NCBI GenBank assembly: GCA_963770545.1
Contig: CAVYQF010000026.1
Span: 1-64,000, forward strand
Direction of reading: 5' to 3'
Length of the DNA: 64,000 nt
Origin: RYN-230 sp963770545
Lineage (GTDB): Bacteria > Actinomycetota > Actinomycetes > Streptosporangiales > Streptosporangiaceae
Within the stretch, counting starts at the first letter, position 1; every line of letters begins with the position of its first letter. This document shows, piece after piece, positions 25,842-34,718 of this stretch. The notes under the pieces were generated by a model, which ran no database searches, was not told the origin of the DNA, and saw only the letters and a program-made list of their open reading frames with translations. Both the position numbers and the translations under genes were made by a program.

Positions 25842-26582
25842 CTAGAGGTGTGTCTCCTCCGGTGCCCGGAGAGCTCGGATGGACGCTGCAAAGGCCAGCA
25901 GGCGGCTGTGCACCATCTGTGCCCTCGATCCGTCGTCTCCGCCGGGACCGCGCTCGGCCTCCATGGCTGTGCGTGCGCCCTGCACGGCCACGAGGACGTC
26001 CGAGACCCTGGCGCGCTCGTCTTCATCCGGGGCTGCCTCGCGGAGCGCGTACAGGCTCCGCGTCAGGTCATCAGCCCGGTGCTGGATGTCGGACCATCGA
26101 GCGTCCGCATCCCAGGCCGCTAGCGCGGCTGGTGTCTCTGCGGCACGCATCGAATCGCAGAGGGCCGCGCTCTCCGCGTACACCCCGACGACCCTGTCCT
26201 GCCATCCGGCCGCAGCTGCGGACCGGCGGCCGGCGGCCCGGGTGATCGCCACTATCAGGCCGATGAGGACCAGTAGTCCGATGACGATCCATAGCCAGAT
26301 AAGAGAAGAGCTGGATTCGCTACCCCCGCTGGCGGATCCGCTCGCTGGCGCATTCGCGGCGGGTGCGACAGCGCTCTGAGCTGTCGTTGGCAGGGCGCTC
26401 GCCGATGCACTCGGACTGGGCAGTGAGACACTCGCGCTTCGGCTAGGCACAGAGATACTGGCACTTCGGCTGGGGGAGAAACTGGCAATCGCGCCGCCGC
26501 CGCCCTGCCCGCAAGCGGCCAGAACGAATCCGCAGAGAAGGATCGCTGCCGCGAGCAGCAGACTCTTAATTAAGCGTCGCAT
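25842..26582 (-). CDS. lipoprotein with Ser/Ala-rich spacer and one transmembrane segment
   Basis: About 246 residues. Residues 1-27 are a lipoprotein signal peptide ending in VLAACG, so the cysteine is the likely lipidation site. A long low-complexity serine/alanine/proline stretch with repeated SxSASxSxPS-like units follows. Then comes one hydrophobic helix (LIWLWIVIGLLVLIGLIVAI) and a cytoplasm-like helical C-terminal domain of about 110 residues. A lipoprotein signal plus a second transmembrane helix is an unusual topology. ATG 26582 has a good SD (GGAGGAA). Function unknown; a palindrome lies about 75 bp upstream. Confidence 0.7.
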   Translation of the reverse strand: MRRLIKSLLLAAAILLCGFVLAACGQGGGGAIASFSPSRSASISVPSRSASVSLPSPSASASALPTTAQSAVAPAANAPASGSASGGSESSSSLIWLWIVIGLLVLIGLIVAITRAAGRRSAAAAGWQDRVVGVYAESAALCDSMRAAETPAALAAWDADARWSDIQHRADDLTRSLYALREAAPDEDERARVSDVLVAVQGARTAMEAERGPGGDDGSRAQMVHSRLLAFAASIRALRAPEETHL

Positions 26583-26655
26583 CAGGGTTCCTCCACGCAT
26601 TGTTCCGTGAGCCGGGACATTGCGGTCAGTTTCCAGGGAGGGGGATTTCGGGTCT

Positions 26656-26672
26656 TCACCCGCCCCGGGTGG
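26656..26672. promoter_or_regulatory. TCACCC-N5-GGGTGg inverted repeat
   Basis: TCACCCGCCCCGGGTGG lies directly after the DUF2254 stop and about 75 bp before the lipoprotein start. It is one of a family of similar palindromes in this window and could be an operator or part of a terminator. Confidence 0.3.
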
Positions 26673-27922
26673 CTAGTCGTCTGAGTCTGATGCGATGTCG
26701 GCCCACACGACGGGAAGGTTGCGGGCCAGCGTGTCCTCGACCCACTGGAGCCGCCGAGCCAGGACCTTCTGTGCTGGGCCCGGAACTGTCGGGCCGAGCC
26801 GCGTCAGCATGTCCCGCGTTCTCACGAGCACCATCGGTGACCCGGCTGAGGCGGCGATGATGTCGTCCAGGCAGCTACGGGCGAAGTTATCCCAGTGCGA
26901 CAGGTTCAGCATCACCCGGATGACGCCGTCGGCGTCGGGCACCTGACCGGCGAGGGCGTTCTTAGCCGCCAGGGGCCGAGCAAGCCTTCCAGGCAGTCCA
27001 GCACCTGCACGGCAGTAGCCGGATCGTTGATCGCGGGGGATAGCGCCCGTAGCGCGATGTCAGCCAGCAGCCGGAACGCTAGCAGCGGATCCTGATCAAA
27101 CGTCCGCTCCCGCCCGGGCACGATCGCCCGGAGGACAGCCTGCTGGCCGAGGTCGCCGCCGTGCACGTCAGCGATGGGCATCCCGCTGAGCAGGGTGACT
27201 CCCACGGCCTGGCGGAGCACCACGACCGAGTTTGCGGTGCGGGCTGCGGCCACCAGCGGACCCAGGTGCAGTTGCTGCAGCACGGCCGGCGGCTCTGGCC
27301 ACACCACCGTGCTGCGCAGCGGCGGCAAAGGCGCGCCTGCCGCTGAGTCTTCGGCGGCAGACTGCAGGTACAACCCATCCAGGATCTCGCGGCCCCGTTC
27401 AGCGATCGCGTCCAGGTTGGGCGCGAGCAGTATCGAGATGAGTGCTCTCGTCTGCAGCATGCGGATAAACACCAGCGCCGCCAGCACGAGAAGCAACGCC
27501 AGCACTGGCACCGTGACCGAGACGGTCTTTCTGTTCCCGATGGAGAAGGCAGCGGTGAAGCAAAAGACGAAAACGCCGATCGAGTAGGCGTACGCGCGCC
27601 AGACGATGGGGTCGTCGCGGAATAGGCTAAGCCGCAGGCTGAAGGTACTCGATACCCATTGCACGACCAGGAACAGCAGCGAGTAGATAACGGTGATCAG
27701 GCTGATCACGGTAATGCCCGCGGTGAAGAGCAGGTCGACAATGCGGCCACTGGACACGGTGGGAGGCGCGGTGATCCTGGGCACGAAAATGCCGAGGGCC
27801 AGCCCGGCTATCACGAACAGCAGCTGGCTCAGGCCCGCGCGCAGTTGCCGGTGGCGCCTGGTGAACCGCCGGCCAGGACGCTCAGATGTGCGCCAGGGAC
27901 CTGATGGGCTCGCTTGTACCAC
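26673..27922 (-). pseudogene. DUF2254-family membrane protein, apparent frameshift
   Basis: Two minus-strand frames make one DUF2254 protein of about 415 residues. The first (GTG 27922, SD GAGGTGG) has four to five hydrophobic helices (LLFVIAGLALGIFVP, ITVISLITVIYSLLFLVVQW, SIGVFVFCFTAAFSIG, LLLVLAALVFI). It then has a soluble domain with the family signature RALSPAINDPATAVQ. The C-terminal frame (26673-26942) continues QVPDADGVIRVMLNLSHWD. The frames meet at a G4 run (26972-26975). Adding one base gives LLGPLAAKNALAGQVPDADG in register. It may be inactivated or a base-calling error. Role of the family is unknown. Confidence 0.78.
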
Positions 27923-28035
27923 GCTGCCACCTCGGCAAGCTGACTGTGCTTGCCCCCATGATCCGCAGTCGTCGCCGCACCGGCATCACCCGCCGAGGGC
28001 GGTGCCCAGGCGGCTGTAGCCCGCTTCCGTTCCGG

Positions 28036-30714
28036 TCAGATCAATCCCAGTTTCTTGGCCCGGCGTACCGCTTCACCCCGGCGAGTCGCTCCGAGCTTCC
28101 GGAAGATGCTCTTGAAGTGAGTTTTGACCGTGTTCACAGAGAGGTACATCGAGGCAGCGATTTCTTCGGTGCTGAGCATGGACGATGCGAAACGCAGGAC
28201 CTCGCGCTCGCGCTCGCTGAGCTGCTCAACGATGACCGGGTCTAGGTGGCTGCTGGTGGCTGGGTGGACGGGGATTTCCCGGCGCCCAGCTCCGGGCTGA
28301 AGCGGTTCGCGGCAGACCCGGACCAGGTCGGGACAGTAGTGCAGCGCGGGCTGGATCCAGGTCTGATTCATGGCGAGCGGGAGGCGGCGGCGTTCTGGCT
28401 CGGCCAGCCGCAGGGCGCGCTCGAGCGATCGGCGGCCCCGGACGGGGTCGTGGCTGCGATAGCTGATGAGGGCGTCGGTGAGGTATGCCTCGAGCCGGTC
28501 GCCGGTCTCGCCGGTGGCGGCGTCGGCGCCGACGGGAAGCGCCTGTCGTGCCGCGTGCAGGTTTCCTGCGGCCAGGAAGGCCCTGGCGCGCGCTACAGCC
28601 GCGTCGAGGCTGGATCCGGCGCTGGCGCGGCGAGCCGCGTCGAGAGCGGTCCGGATATCCCCGGCTGCCGTGCTGGCCTGCGCTTCGGCGATGGTGAGCA
28701 GGTGGTCGAGCCAGGGCGGAGGTGCCCAGCTATCCCGGCTACGCTGAATCAGGTCGGCGGCGGCGGGACCGTTGTCCCGGGCCAAGGCGGCGCGGGCCGC
28801 TATCAGGCAGGCCACCGCGCCGATCAGCCGGTCAGGATCAGTTCGCAAGGCGGCGTCAGCCTGCTTCAGTCGGCTGCGCGATGCGTCCAGTTCGTTGCGC
28901 TCCACGTGCACAAGTGCGAGGGTGACCGCGGCCGAGGGTGCCGGGGACCGGGCTTGGGAGTCCGCAGGCGGATTGATCGCGGCCGAGGCCAGTTCGGCCG
29001 CGCGGCTCAGCCGGCCGCGCAATGCCTCGATCAGGGCGAGGTGCCCGTCACAGGCCGCCCGCTCGCGGCTGCTTTCCGGGAAGGCAGCGGCCGCACCGGC
29101 GAAGGCCACAGCCGCGGGGCCCAGATCGCCGGACCAGAACTCGACGGCACCGCGATCAGCCAGTACTTGCCCCCGAGCCTCCGGGTGACGGCTCCGCAGT
29201 CCTGGCGGAAGCTGCTCGAACAGGGTCTCCGTCTGAGCCGCAGCCTTCCTGGCCCCGTCAAGGTCCCCGCACCGGCGAGCCGCAGCGAGCCGGAGCGTCG
29301 CGGCGGCCAGCTGGGAGGGGATTTCGTGACCTGCGGGGAGCCGGTCGAGGCCTCTTCCCGCCGCCGCGAGCAAGCCGTCGGCTTCCTTGTCACGGCCGTC
29401 ACCTAGCTCCAGGGCGGCCGCCGCTAGCAGGGATGGTGGCTGGGTCGAGCCGTCTGAAGGTGCGCCAGGGACGGGTATCTGCCGCAGGGTGTCGGCTACG
29501 GGGGAGCTGCCGCGCGGCTTGAGGAGTTCGCCGACGGCCAGCTGGTCCACCAGGATCCGGGCGGCCAGCTGCCAGTCGGTGACTGCTGCCGCATGCGCGA
29601 CAGCCTTCTCCAGCGACCCGTTCCGCTGGTACCAGCTGGCTGCCTGCCGGTGCAGGCCGGGCGTAGGATCCGGGGATTCCAGCCGCAGCTTCAGGCGCAG
29701 CACTTCGGCCAGCAAGGGATGGTAGCGGTACCAGCCGTCGCCGAGCGGCTCGATAAACCCGCCAGACCGGGCCAGCGCCGCCAGGGTGCCGCCGGCTTGC
29801 TCATCGCCAGTCAGCTCCCAGGCCAGGTCCGCGCTGACCCGGTCCAGAATGCTGGTCCGCAGCATGAGCTCCCGCTGCGCGGGCGACTGCGCGTCGAGCA
29901 CTTCATCGACCAGGTAGCTGGTCAGAGCGTTGTCCTCGGCGGCCAGGTTCTTGATGAAGAGCTGAGGATCGGGATGGCCATCCAGCGACAGCGCGGCCAG
30001 CCGCAGGCCCGCGGCCCAGCCGCCCACCCGCTCGGTAATTAGATCGACCGCCCCGGCGGGAAGGGTGAGGCCATGCTGGGTCATCAGCCGGTCTGCTTCT
30101 GCGGCGGTGAAGGCCAGGTCAGCGGCGCGGATCTCGGTCAGCTCCCCGGCGAGCCGATGCCGGTGCAGGGGGAAGTGCGGGTCGATCCGGGCCGCCGCCA
30201 CCAGGCGCAGGCCCGGCCGTGCATATTTCAGCACGTAGGCGAGCTCGGCCAGTGGCTTGGACGCGGTGAGCAGATGGAGATCATCAAGGACCAGGGCCAG
30301 CGGCGGGTCGAGCGTGGCCAGGGCTGAGGCCAGCTGGGGGAGGAAAGCGCGAGCACTTGCGCGTGTTCGCGGGAGGGTCGGCAGTGTTTTCCCCAGGGGG
30401 GCGCTGCCCTGCCGCAGCGCTCTCACGACGTGTGACCAGAAGCTGCCGGGCTGGTTGTCGTAGTCGTCCACCGTCACCCAGGTCACGCGTATGGGCGTGA
30501 TGCTCGCGGCGGCCCATGACGCCAGGGCCGTCGTCTTGCCCGCACCGGGTGGGCCGGTGACCACGGTCAACGGCCCACTGGCGCCCTCGGCGATGCGCTG
30601 GTCCAGGCGGGGCCGGGCGACCATCCATCCCGGCAGGCGGGGAGCGGTGAGCTTGGATGCCAGGACAAGATCATCGGCTGGCCGCCTCCCTGGAAGCGTC
30701 GTCGTGCGTCCCAT
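28036..30714 (-). CDS. LuxR-family (LAL/MalT-like) ATPase transcriptional regulator
   Basis: Large regulator of 892 residues. An N-terminal STAND-type ATPase has Walker A TGPPGAGKTTALASW near residue 55, Walker B LALVLDDLHLL, and GGWAAGLRLAALSLDGHPDP at its end. A winged helix, a long helical repeat region and a C-terminal LuxR helix-turn-helix follow (LSEREREVLRFASSMLSTEE and LSVNTVKTHFKSIFRKLG). Such proteins are ligand-activated transcription activators. The start is set at ATG 30714 by SD AGGGG; upstream frame extensions are not credible. It lies 60 bp downstream of a DUF7144 gene on the same strand. Target genes unknown. Confidence 0.9.
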   Translation of the reverse strand: MGRTTTLPGRRPADDLVLASKLTAPRLPGWMVARPRLDQRIAEGASGPLTVVTGPPGAGKTTALASWAAASITPIRVTWVTVDDYDNQPGSFWSHVVRALRQGSAPLGKTLPTLPRTRASARAFLPQLASALATLDPPLALVLDDLHLLTASKPLAELAYVLKYARPGLRLVAAARIDPHFPLHRHRLAGELTEIRAADLAFTAAEADRLMTQHGLTLPAGAVDLITERVGGWAAGLRLAALSLDGHPDPQLFIKNLAAEDNALTSYLVDEVLDAQSPAQRELMLRTSILDRVSADLAWELTGDEQAGGTLAALARSGGFIEPLGDGWYRYHPLLAEVLRLKLRLESPDPTPGLHRQAASWYQRNGSLEKAVAHAAAVTDWQLAARILVDQLAVGELLKPRGSSPVADTLRQIPVPGAPSDGSTQPPSLLAAAALELGDGRDKEADGLLAAAGRGLDRLPAGHEIPSQLAAATLRLAAARRCGDLDGARKAAAQTETLFEQLPPGLRSRHPEARGQVLADRGAVEFWSGDLGPAAVAFAGAAAAFPESSRERAACDGHLALIEALRGRLSRAAELASAAINPPADSQARSPAPSAAVTLALVHVERNELDASRSRLKQADAALRTDPDRLIGAVACLIAARAALARDNGPAAADLIQRSRDSWAPPPWLDHLLTIAEAQASTAAGDIRTALDAARRASAGSSLDAAVARARAFLAAGNLHAARQALPVGADAATGETGDRLEAYLTDALISYRSHDPVRGRRSLERALRLAEPERRRLPLAMNQTWIQPALHYCPDLVRVCREPLQPGAGRREIPVHPATSSHLDPVIVEQLSEREREVLRFASSMLSTEEIAASMYLSVNTVKTHFKSIFRKLGATRRGEAVRRAKKLGLI

Positions 30715-30773
30715 CGTCTGCCCCTGCTCCCGGTACGTCGTCGAAGTCGGCCTCATATAAGGGCGCTGACCTG

Positions 30774-31205
30774 CTAGGCGGCGAGGTTCTGGCGGCTGCC
30801 GTAAGCACACAGCCCCCACAGCGCGACGATGTCCGCCGCGATGATGGTCAGCGACCAGAACGGGTAGGCGGGGATGAAGAACATCTGGTCGATAGCACTC
30901 AGCCCCACCACCGCCACCGCGAACCAGCGGGCCAGCTGGTTGCCGGCCAGCACCCCGCCCGCTGCGAGCAACTGCAAGGCACCGATGATGAGAGTGATCC
31001 AGCCCCACGTGCGCAAGTTGGCGAACACGTAGTGCGCGTTGGCGGCGAACACATGCGAGTTGGCAATGGCAGCGATGCCGTCTATCAGGTTGAAGCAGCT
31101 GATCACGAACAGCAGGATGGCCGCGAACAGGACCAGGCCATAGCCCTGGCCTTCTGCGCGGTGCCCGCCTGCGCCTTGCGCAGGGATAGTGGTGGCCGAC
31201 GTCAT
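30774..31205 (-). CDS. DUF7144-type four-helix membrane protein
   Basis: Inner-membrane protein of 143 residues with four hydrophobic helices: GLVLFAAILLFVISCFNLID, LRTWGWITLIIGALQLLAAG, WFAVAVVGLSAIDQMFFIP and LTIIAADIVALWGLCAYG. The family is common in actinomycetes and has no known biochemical role. ATG 31205 follows SD GGAGGT. Its promoter region contains CACCCT-N4-AGGGTG at 31275-31290. It is followed by one LAL regulator and preceded by another, so it may be their target. Confidence 0.75.
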   Translation of the reverse strand: MTSATTIPAQGAGGHRAEGQGYGLVLFAAILLFVISCFNLIDGIAAIANSHVFAANAHYVFANLRTWGWITLIIGALQLLAAGGVLAGNQLARWFAVAVVGLSAIDQMFFIPAYPFWSLTIIAADIVALWGLCAYGSRQNLAA

Positions 31206-31274
31206 CTTGACCTCCAGGGGAGAATCGCGAAACTTGTGACTCCTCACCCTGTTCGAATCGGTGTGGAGTTTCCC

Positions 31275-31290
31275 CACCCTGGTCAGGGTG
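31275..31290. promoter_or_regulatory. CACCCT-N4-AGGGTG perfect palindrome upstream of DUF7144 gene
   Basis: A perfect 6-bp inverted repeat 70-85 bp upstream of the DUF7144 start. Read on the minus strand it is AATCACCCTGACCAGGGTG, which shares ATCACCCT and GGGTG with the element at 34080-34097 in front of the next LAL regulator. A likely protein-binding site; the protein is not known. Confidence 0.45.
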
Positions 31291-31364
31291 ATTCCCATCC
31301 CCGGGAGGCTGCGGTCATGGCAGGGTCCCGCCGCGGCGAGGCCGCGCATGACGGCGGGATCCGC

Positions 31365-33992
31365 TCAGAGCAGGCGCAGGTCGAGTGCCCGCTCGATGGC
31401 CTCCGAGCGTGACGCCACGCCGAGTTTCTGGTAGACGGACCGCAGATGAGTCTTGACCGTGTTGCGCGAGACATAGAGCGTGGCCGCCATCTGCGGGTAC
31501 GTGCTGGTCGGCAAGAGTTTCAGGACGCGCAGCTCGGCTGCGGTCAGCGGCTCGGGGAGCCCGCTCCCAGGCCGGGACGTCTCGGGCTGGGCCGCGCGTA
31601 CCTCGAGAGCCGCGGCGATGAGCTGCTGAGTGAACGGATCCTGCCGCACCTGGGCCGGATGTCCGGCCAGGTAGCTCGTCACCTGGGGGGCGGTCGTGAC
31701 CACGGTGCGCAGGAAGCCCCCACGGTGGGCGGAGTCCAATGCATCAGCCAGGATGCTGGTGGTCATGGGATCGCCGCGCTCGACTGCGGTGGCGGTCAGG
31801 AGGAGCTGTCGCACAAGTGCTCGCCGGGGCGTCAGGTCGGCCCGCAGGAGAGCCTGCAGATGTTCCTGAGCGCGCTGGTGGTCGCCAGAGGCAAGCGCGA
31901 TCCTGGCCAGCAGCAGGCCGCGGCGGGTGGCGGGCAGCCTGCTGGCCAGCTCAGCGGGGGTTCGCGGGTCGCCCAGTGACAATCTGAGCACCGCCTCCAG
32001 CTCATCGGCCCGCGACAGCAGTACCGACCCGTTCCCGGGCAGGATCAGGCGGGCCGCCTCGACGGTGGCCAGCGCGTCGCGGATCTGTCCGCGATCGGCC
32101 CAGATCGCGGCCCGGTCGAGCAGCGCGAGGAACTCAAACGGGGGCCGCCCATGCTCCGATACCGACAGTGCCTGCTCGGTGAGCTGCTCGGCGCTGTCCA
32201 GATCCCGCCTCTCCAGCGCCAGGCCGGCCAGGGCCCGCAGGTGGTCCACGGCGAAAAAATGCTGGTCGAACCCTAGCCGCCGGGCCTGCTGCGCGGCCAA
32301 CCGGGCGGCATCCGCGGCCTGGGCCAGATGACCGGACTCGAGCCAGGCCAGCGCCTGGGCCCCTGGTACCTGCACCAGCTTGACCGGTTCGGAGAGCGCC
32401 GGGCTCGCCAGGGCCGCGGCCGCCTCGCGGTCCACGCCCGCCAGGTCCTCCAGCCAGGTGTAGGCGCGCAGGAGCACCATGGGGATGCCGGCGATCCAGT
32501 CGTCGCTGATGTGCGTTTGCTCCTGGATGGCCCGCGCGGTCAGGGCTTCTGTGATCGCCTCGCTCGCCTCGCCGGCCAGCGCGTGGCGCAGGGTGCGCGT
32601 CGCCGCGAACCGGGCCGCCAGCGGAGAGTCGCGCACGGGTGATGGCCCGGCGCGCTCCAGCAGGTCCAGGTACTCGCTAGCGCGAGCGATGTCTCCCGAC
32701 AGCAGCAGGTCAGTGGCCAGGCCCAGCAGCCGGTCTGGGGCGGCGGCTAGCAGCGAAGCAGGCACGGTGCTCAGGTCGAGGGGCGGCGGCAGCGCCGGGT
32801 CGCGCAGGAAATCGGTCACGACCCGGTCCTGCAGGAGGGCCAGGGCGCGGTCGGCCTGCCGGGCCGTGAGGAAATGGCGGGCCGCATGCCGGGTATCGCT
32901 CATCGACTCGAACCACTCGGCGGCCCGCAGCTGGAGGGCCTGCTCGCGGGTCCGGTCCCTGGCCCGCAGTTCGGCGTGGAGCAGCTGGCGGACCAGATGG
33001 TGGTAACGGAAGATCGTCCGGTTCTCATCGAGGGGCACCAGGAACAGGCTGGCCCTGTCGATGCTCCGCAGCAGCGCAGCCGCGTCCTGGCGTCCGGTGA
33101 CGGCGGCGCACGCGTCTGCCGTCAACTCGCCCAGGATGGACGTGTCAAGCATGAACCGGGCCACTTCAGGAGGCTGCTGATCGAGGACCTCGGCGGTGAA
33201 GTACTCGGCGATCTCGTGGCTGTGGACCTCGAGCGCCCGTGCAGCCCGCGCTGGGTCTGTGCCGCCGCGCAGCGACAGCGCGGCCATCTGCAGCGCAGCG
33301 GCCCAGCCCTCGCTTCGCTGGTGCAGCAGCGCGGCATCATCCGCAGCGACCTCGACCCCAAAGTTCGCTAGGAAATCCCGGCTTTCCGCGAGCGAGAAAT
33401 GCAGGTCACGGTCGCGGAGTTCGCACAGTTCCCCGGCCATCCGTAGCCGGTGCAGCCGCAGCGCCGGGTCAATGCGGCTGGCCAGCACCAGCTGGGCGGC
33501 GTCGGCCGGCCAGCGTTCCACCAGGTCGGTCATGGTTCCCGAGACCGCGGGGGCCGCGTAGTGGAAGTCATCGACCACGATCGCCGTCCCGGCTGGCAGC
33601 TTCGCGGCATCGTTGGCGATCGACGCGGTGACATCGGGTGACATCGCTCCGTCCATCGCGAGCAGATCGGCTGCGTCGGCGCCGAATCCCGGCTCCGCCC
33701 CCTGCGGGGCCTCGATAAACCCAGTCCAGAACCGGACCGGATTAGCGTCCGCCTCATCACACGACAGCCAGGACGTGACGTGCGGGGCCCGCGTCGCGGC
33801 CCAGCTGGACAGCAGCACGCTCTTGCCCGCCCCGGCCGACCCCACGACCACGGTCAGCCGCTGGCCCGCCCCGGCCATCAGCCGGTCATGCAGCACTGGC
33901 CTGCTGACCAGCGTGGCGGGTAGGGGCGGCAGGCGGAACTTTCCCAGCGCGAACCGTGCGCCGTGCCCCGCTGTTACGTCCTGTGTTACCAC
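31365..33992 (-). CDS. LuxR-family (LAL/MalT-like) ATPase transcriptional regulator
   Basis: Second intact LAL regulator, 875 residues. The ATPase domain has Walker A VGSAGAGKSVLLSSW near residue 50, the acidic strand GTAIVVDDFHYA, and HQRSEGWAAALQMAALSL. A winged-helix block (FRYHHLVRQLLHAELR), helical repeats and a C-terminal helix-turn-helix follow (LTAAELRVLKLLPTSTYPQM, then YVSRNTVKTHLRSVYQKLG). The GTG start at 33992 follows GGGGGACGA. It is divergent from a small conserved gene, and the space between them holds a TCACCC/GGGTGA palindrome. Probably an activator; ligand unknown. Confidence 0.9.
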   Translation of the reverse strand: MVTQDVTAGHGARFALGKFRLPPLPATLVSRPVLHDRLMAGAGQRLTVVVGSAGAGKSVLLSSWAATRAPHVTSWLSCDEADANPVRFWTGFIEAPQGAEPGFGADAADLLAMDGAMSPDVTASIANDAAKLPAGTAIVVDDFHYAAPAVSGTMTDLVERWPADAAQLVLASRIDPALRLHRLRMAGELCELRDRDLHFSLAESRDFLANFGVEVAADDAALLHQRSEGWAAALQMAALSLRGGTDPARAARALEVHSHEIAEYFTAEVLDQQPPEVARFMLDTSILGELTADACAAVTGRQDAAALLRSIDRASLFLVPLDENRTIFRYHHLVRQLLHAELRARDRTREQALQLRAAEWFESMSDTRHAARHFLTARQADRALALLQDRVVTDFLRDPALPPPLDLSTVPASLLAAAPDRLLGLATDLLLSGDIARASEYLDLLERAGPSPVRDSPLAARFAATRTLRHALAGEASEAITEALTARAIQEQTHISDDWIAGIPMVLLRAYTWLEDLAGVDREAAAALASPALSEPVKLVQVPGAQALAWLESGHLAQAADAARLAAQQARRLGFDQHFFAVDHLRALAGLALERRDLDSAEQLTEQALSVSEHGRPPFEFLALLDRAAIWADRGQIRDALATVEAARLILPGNGSVLLSRADELEAVLRLSLGDPRTPAELASRLPATRRGLLLARIALASGDHQRAQEHLQALLRADLTPRRALVRQLLLTATAVERGDPMTTSILADALDSAHRGGFLRTVVTTAPQVTSYLAGHPAQVRQDPFTQQLIAAALEVRAAQPETSRPGSGLPEPLTAAELRVLKLLPTSTYPQMAATLYVSRNTVKTHLRSVYQKLGVASRSEAIERALDLRLL

Positions 33993-34079
33993 TCGTCCCC
34001 CGGCGGTCCCGTCTTCGGCGATACTCGCAGCCTGTTACCCGTAGGGTGCACGCTCCCTGACCAACGATTCAAGACGGAA

Positions 34080-34097
34080 TCACCCTAAGCCGGGTGA
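34080..34097. promoter_or_regulatory. TCACCC-N6-GGGTGA perfect inverted repeat
   Basis: TCACCCTAAGCCGGGTGA lies in the divergent space between the LAL regulator (start 33992) and the 69-residue gene (start 34169). A shorter relative, TACCC-N3-GGGTG, is at 34036-34048. The position, about 90 bp upstream of each start, suits an activator or autoregulatory site. Confidence 0.45.
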
Positions 34098-34168
34098 GGT
34101 CGCGACCCCCCAGCACCGAGCATGCTGTCTACACACGTGGAGCAGCAGGTCGAAAGGGGATAATCCTG

Positions 34169-34378
34169 GTGCGAGTGTACGAGATCACCTTCACGGGCCA
34201 GGCGGGCCCCGCGGTGGGCGCAGAGTTCGACGACTGCGAAGTGATCCTGGGCGCCGGCACGACGACCCTCCGTGCCGATCTGCCCGATCAATGTGCACTG
34301 TCCGGGCTCATCCAGCGGGTCCTCAGCCTGCGCCTCGAAATTACCCAGGTGCATCTCATCACACCGCCCCTGGCCTAG
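34169..34378 (+). CDS. small conserved actinobacterial protein
   Basis: Sixty-nine residues from GTG 34169 (SD AAAGGGG). The sequence VYEITFTGQAGPAVGAEFDD followed by TTLRADLPDQCALSGLIQRV matches a short conserved family I recall from many actinomycetes. There it has the same pattern: a beta strand, an acidic region, then DQAALxGLLxRI and a final strand. No enzymatic motif is present, and the fold is probably a small alpha/beta sandwich. In-frame codons upstream lack an SD. Frequently found near regulators, as here; function unknown. Confidence 0.65.
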   Translation: MRVYEITFTGQAGPAVGAEFDDCEVILGAGTTTLRADLPDQCALSGLIQRVLSLRLEITQVHLITPPLA

Positions 34379-34488
34379 CGTGTATTTATTCGCTGCGCCG
34401 ATTGACTAGCCATGATTCGGCATCCAGGTAGGCCTGGTGGGTGGACTCTCCCACGATCGGGGTCGCCTCGAACGTACGCATGGGACCG

Positions 34489-34623
34489 TCAATGGTCCCG
34501 GTGCGGCGGAGCCGCTCGGTGAGCCGCCCGCAACGGCCGCGGCCAGGCCGGACTCGACTCCTCCGCCGTCCGCCCGATCTCGCCCGGGAACGCCGTGCCC
34601 GGCTCGTACTCCGTCAGCGCCAT
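34489..34623 (-). pseudogene. N-terminal vestige of an arylsulfatase
   Basis: From ATG 34623 (SD AAGGTGG), the minus strand encodes YEPGTAFPGEIGRTAEESSP followed by AWPRPLRA. This is the characteristic leader of actinobacterial arylsulfatases, which normally continues into PNVLFIVLDD. Here homology ends after about 33 codons, the frame closes at 34489, and no sulfatase core follows. It is a remnant of a deleted gene. The surrounding 320 bp between the small gene and the kinase gene contain nothing else I can identify. Recognition is by eye. Confidence 0.45.
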
Positions 34624-34701
34624 CCATCCACCTTCGGTCTAGCAGACCGGCGCCCCGGCCGGTCCGAGTGCCAAGTCAATCCATAGCGAAAGCCAGCGTG
34701 C

Positions 34702-34718
34702 TCACCCGTCCCGGGTGA
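34702..34718. repeat. TCACCC-N5-GGGTGA inverted repeat at the kinase stop codon
   Basis: TCACCCGTCCCGGGTGA includes the stop codon of the lipid kinase gene (coding Thr-Arg-Asp-Gly-stop). It matches the intergenic palindromes elsewhere in the window but here could serve as a terminator stem. Confidence 0.3.

Noticed and set aside
30715..31008. Upstream extension of the LAL regulator into the DUF7144 gene
   Set aside because: No family similarity; ATG 30714 has a proper SD and the DUF7144 gene occupies the region in another frame.
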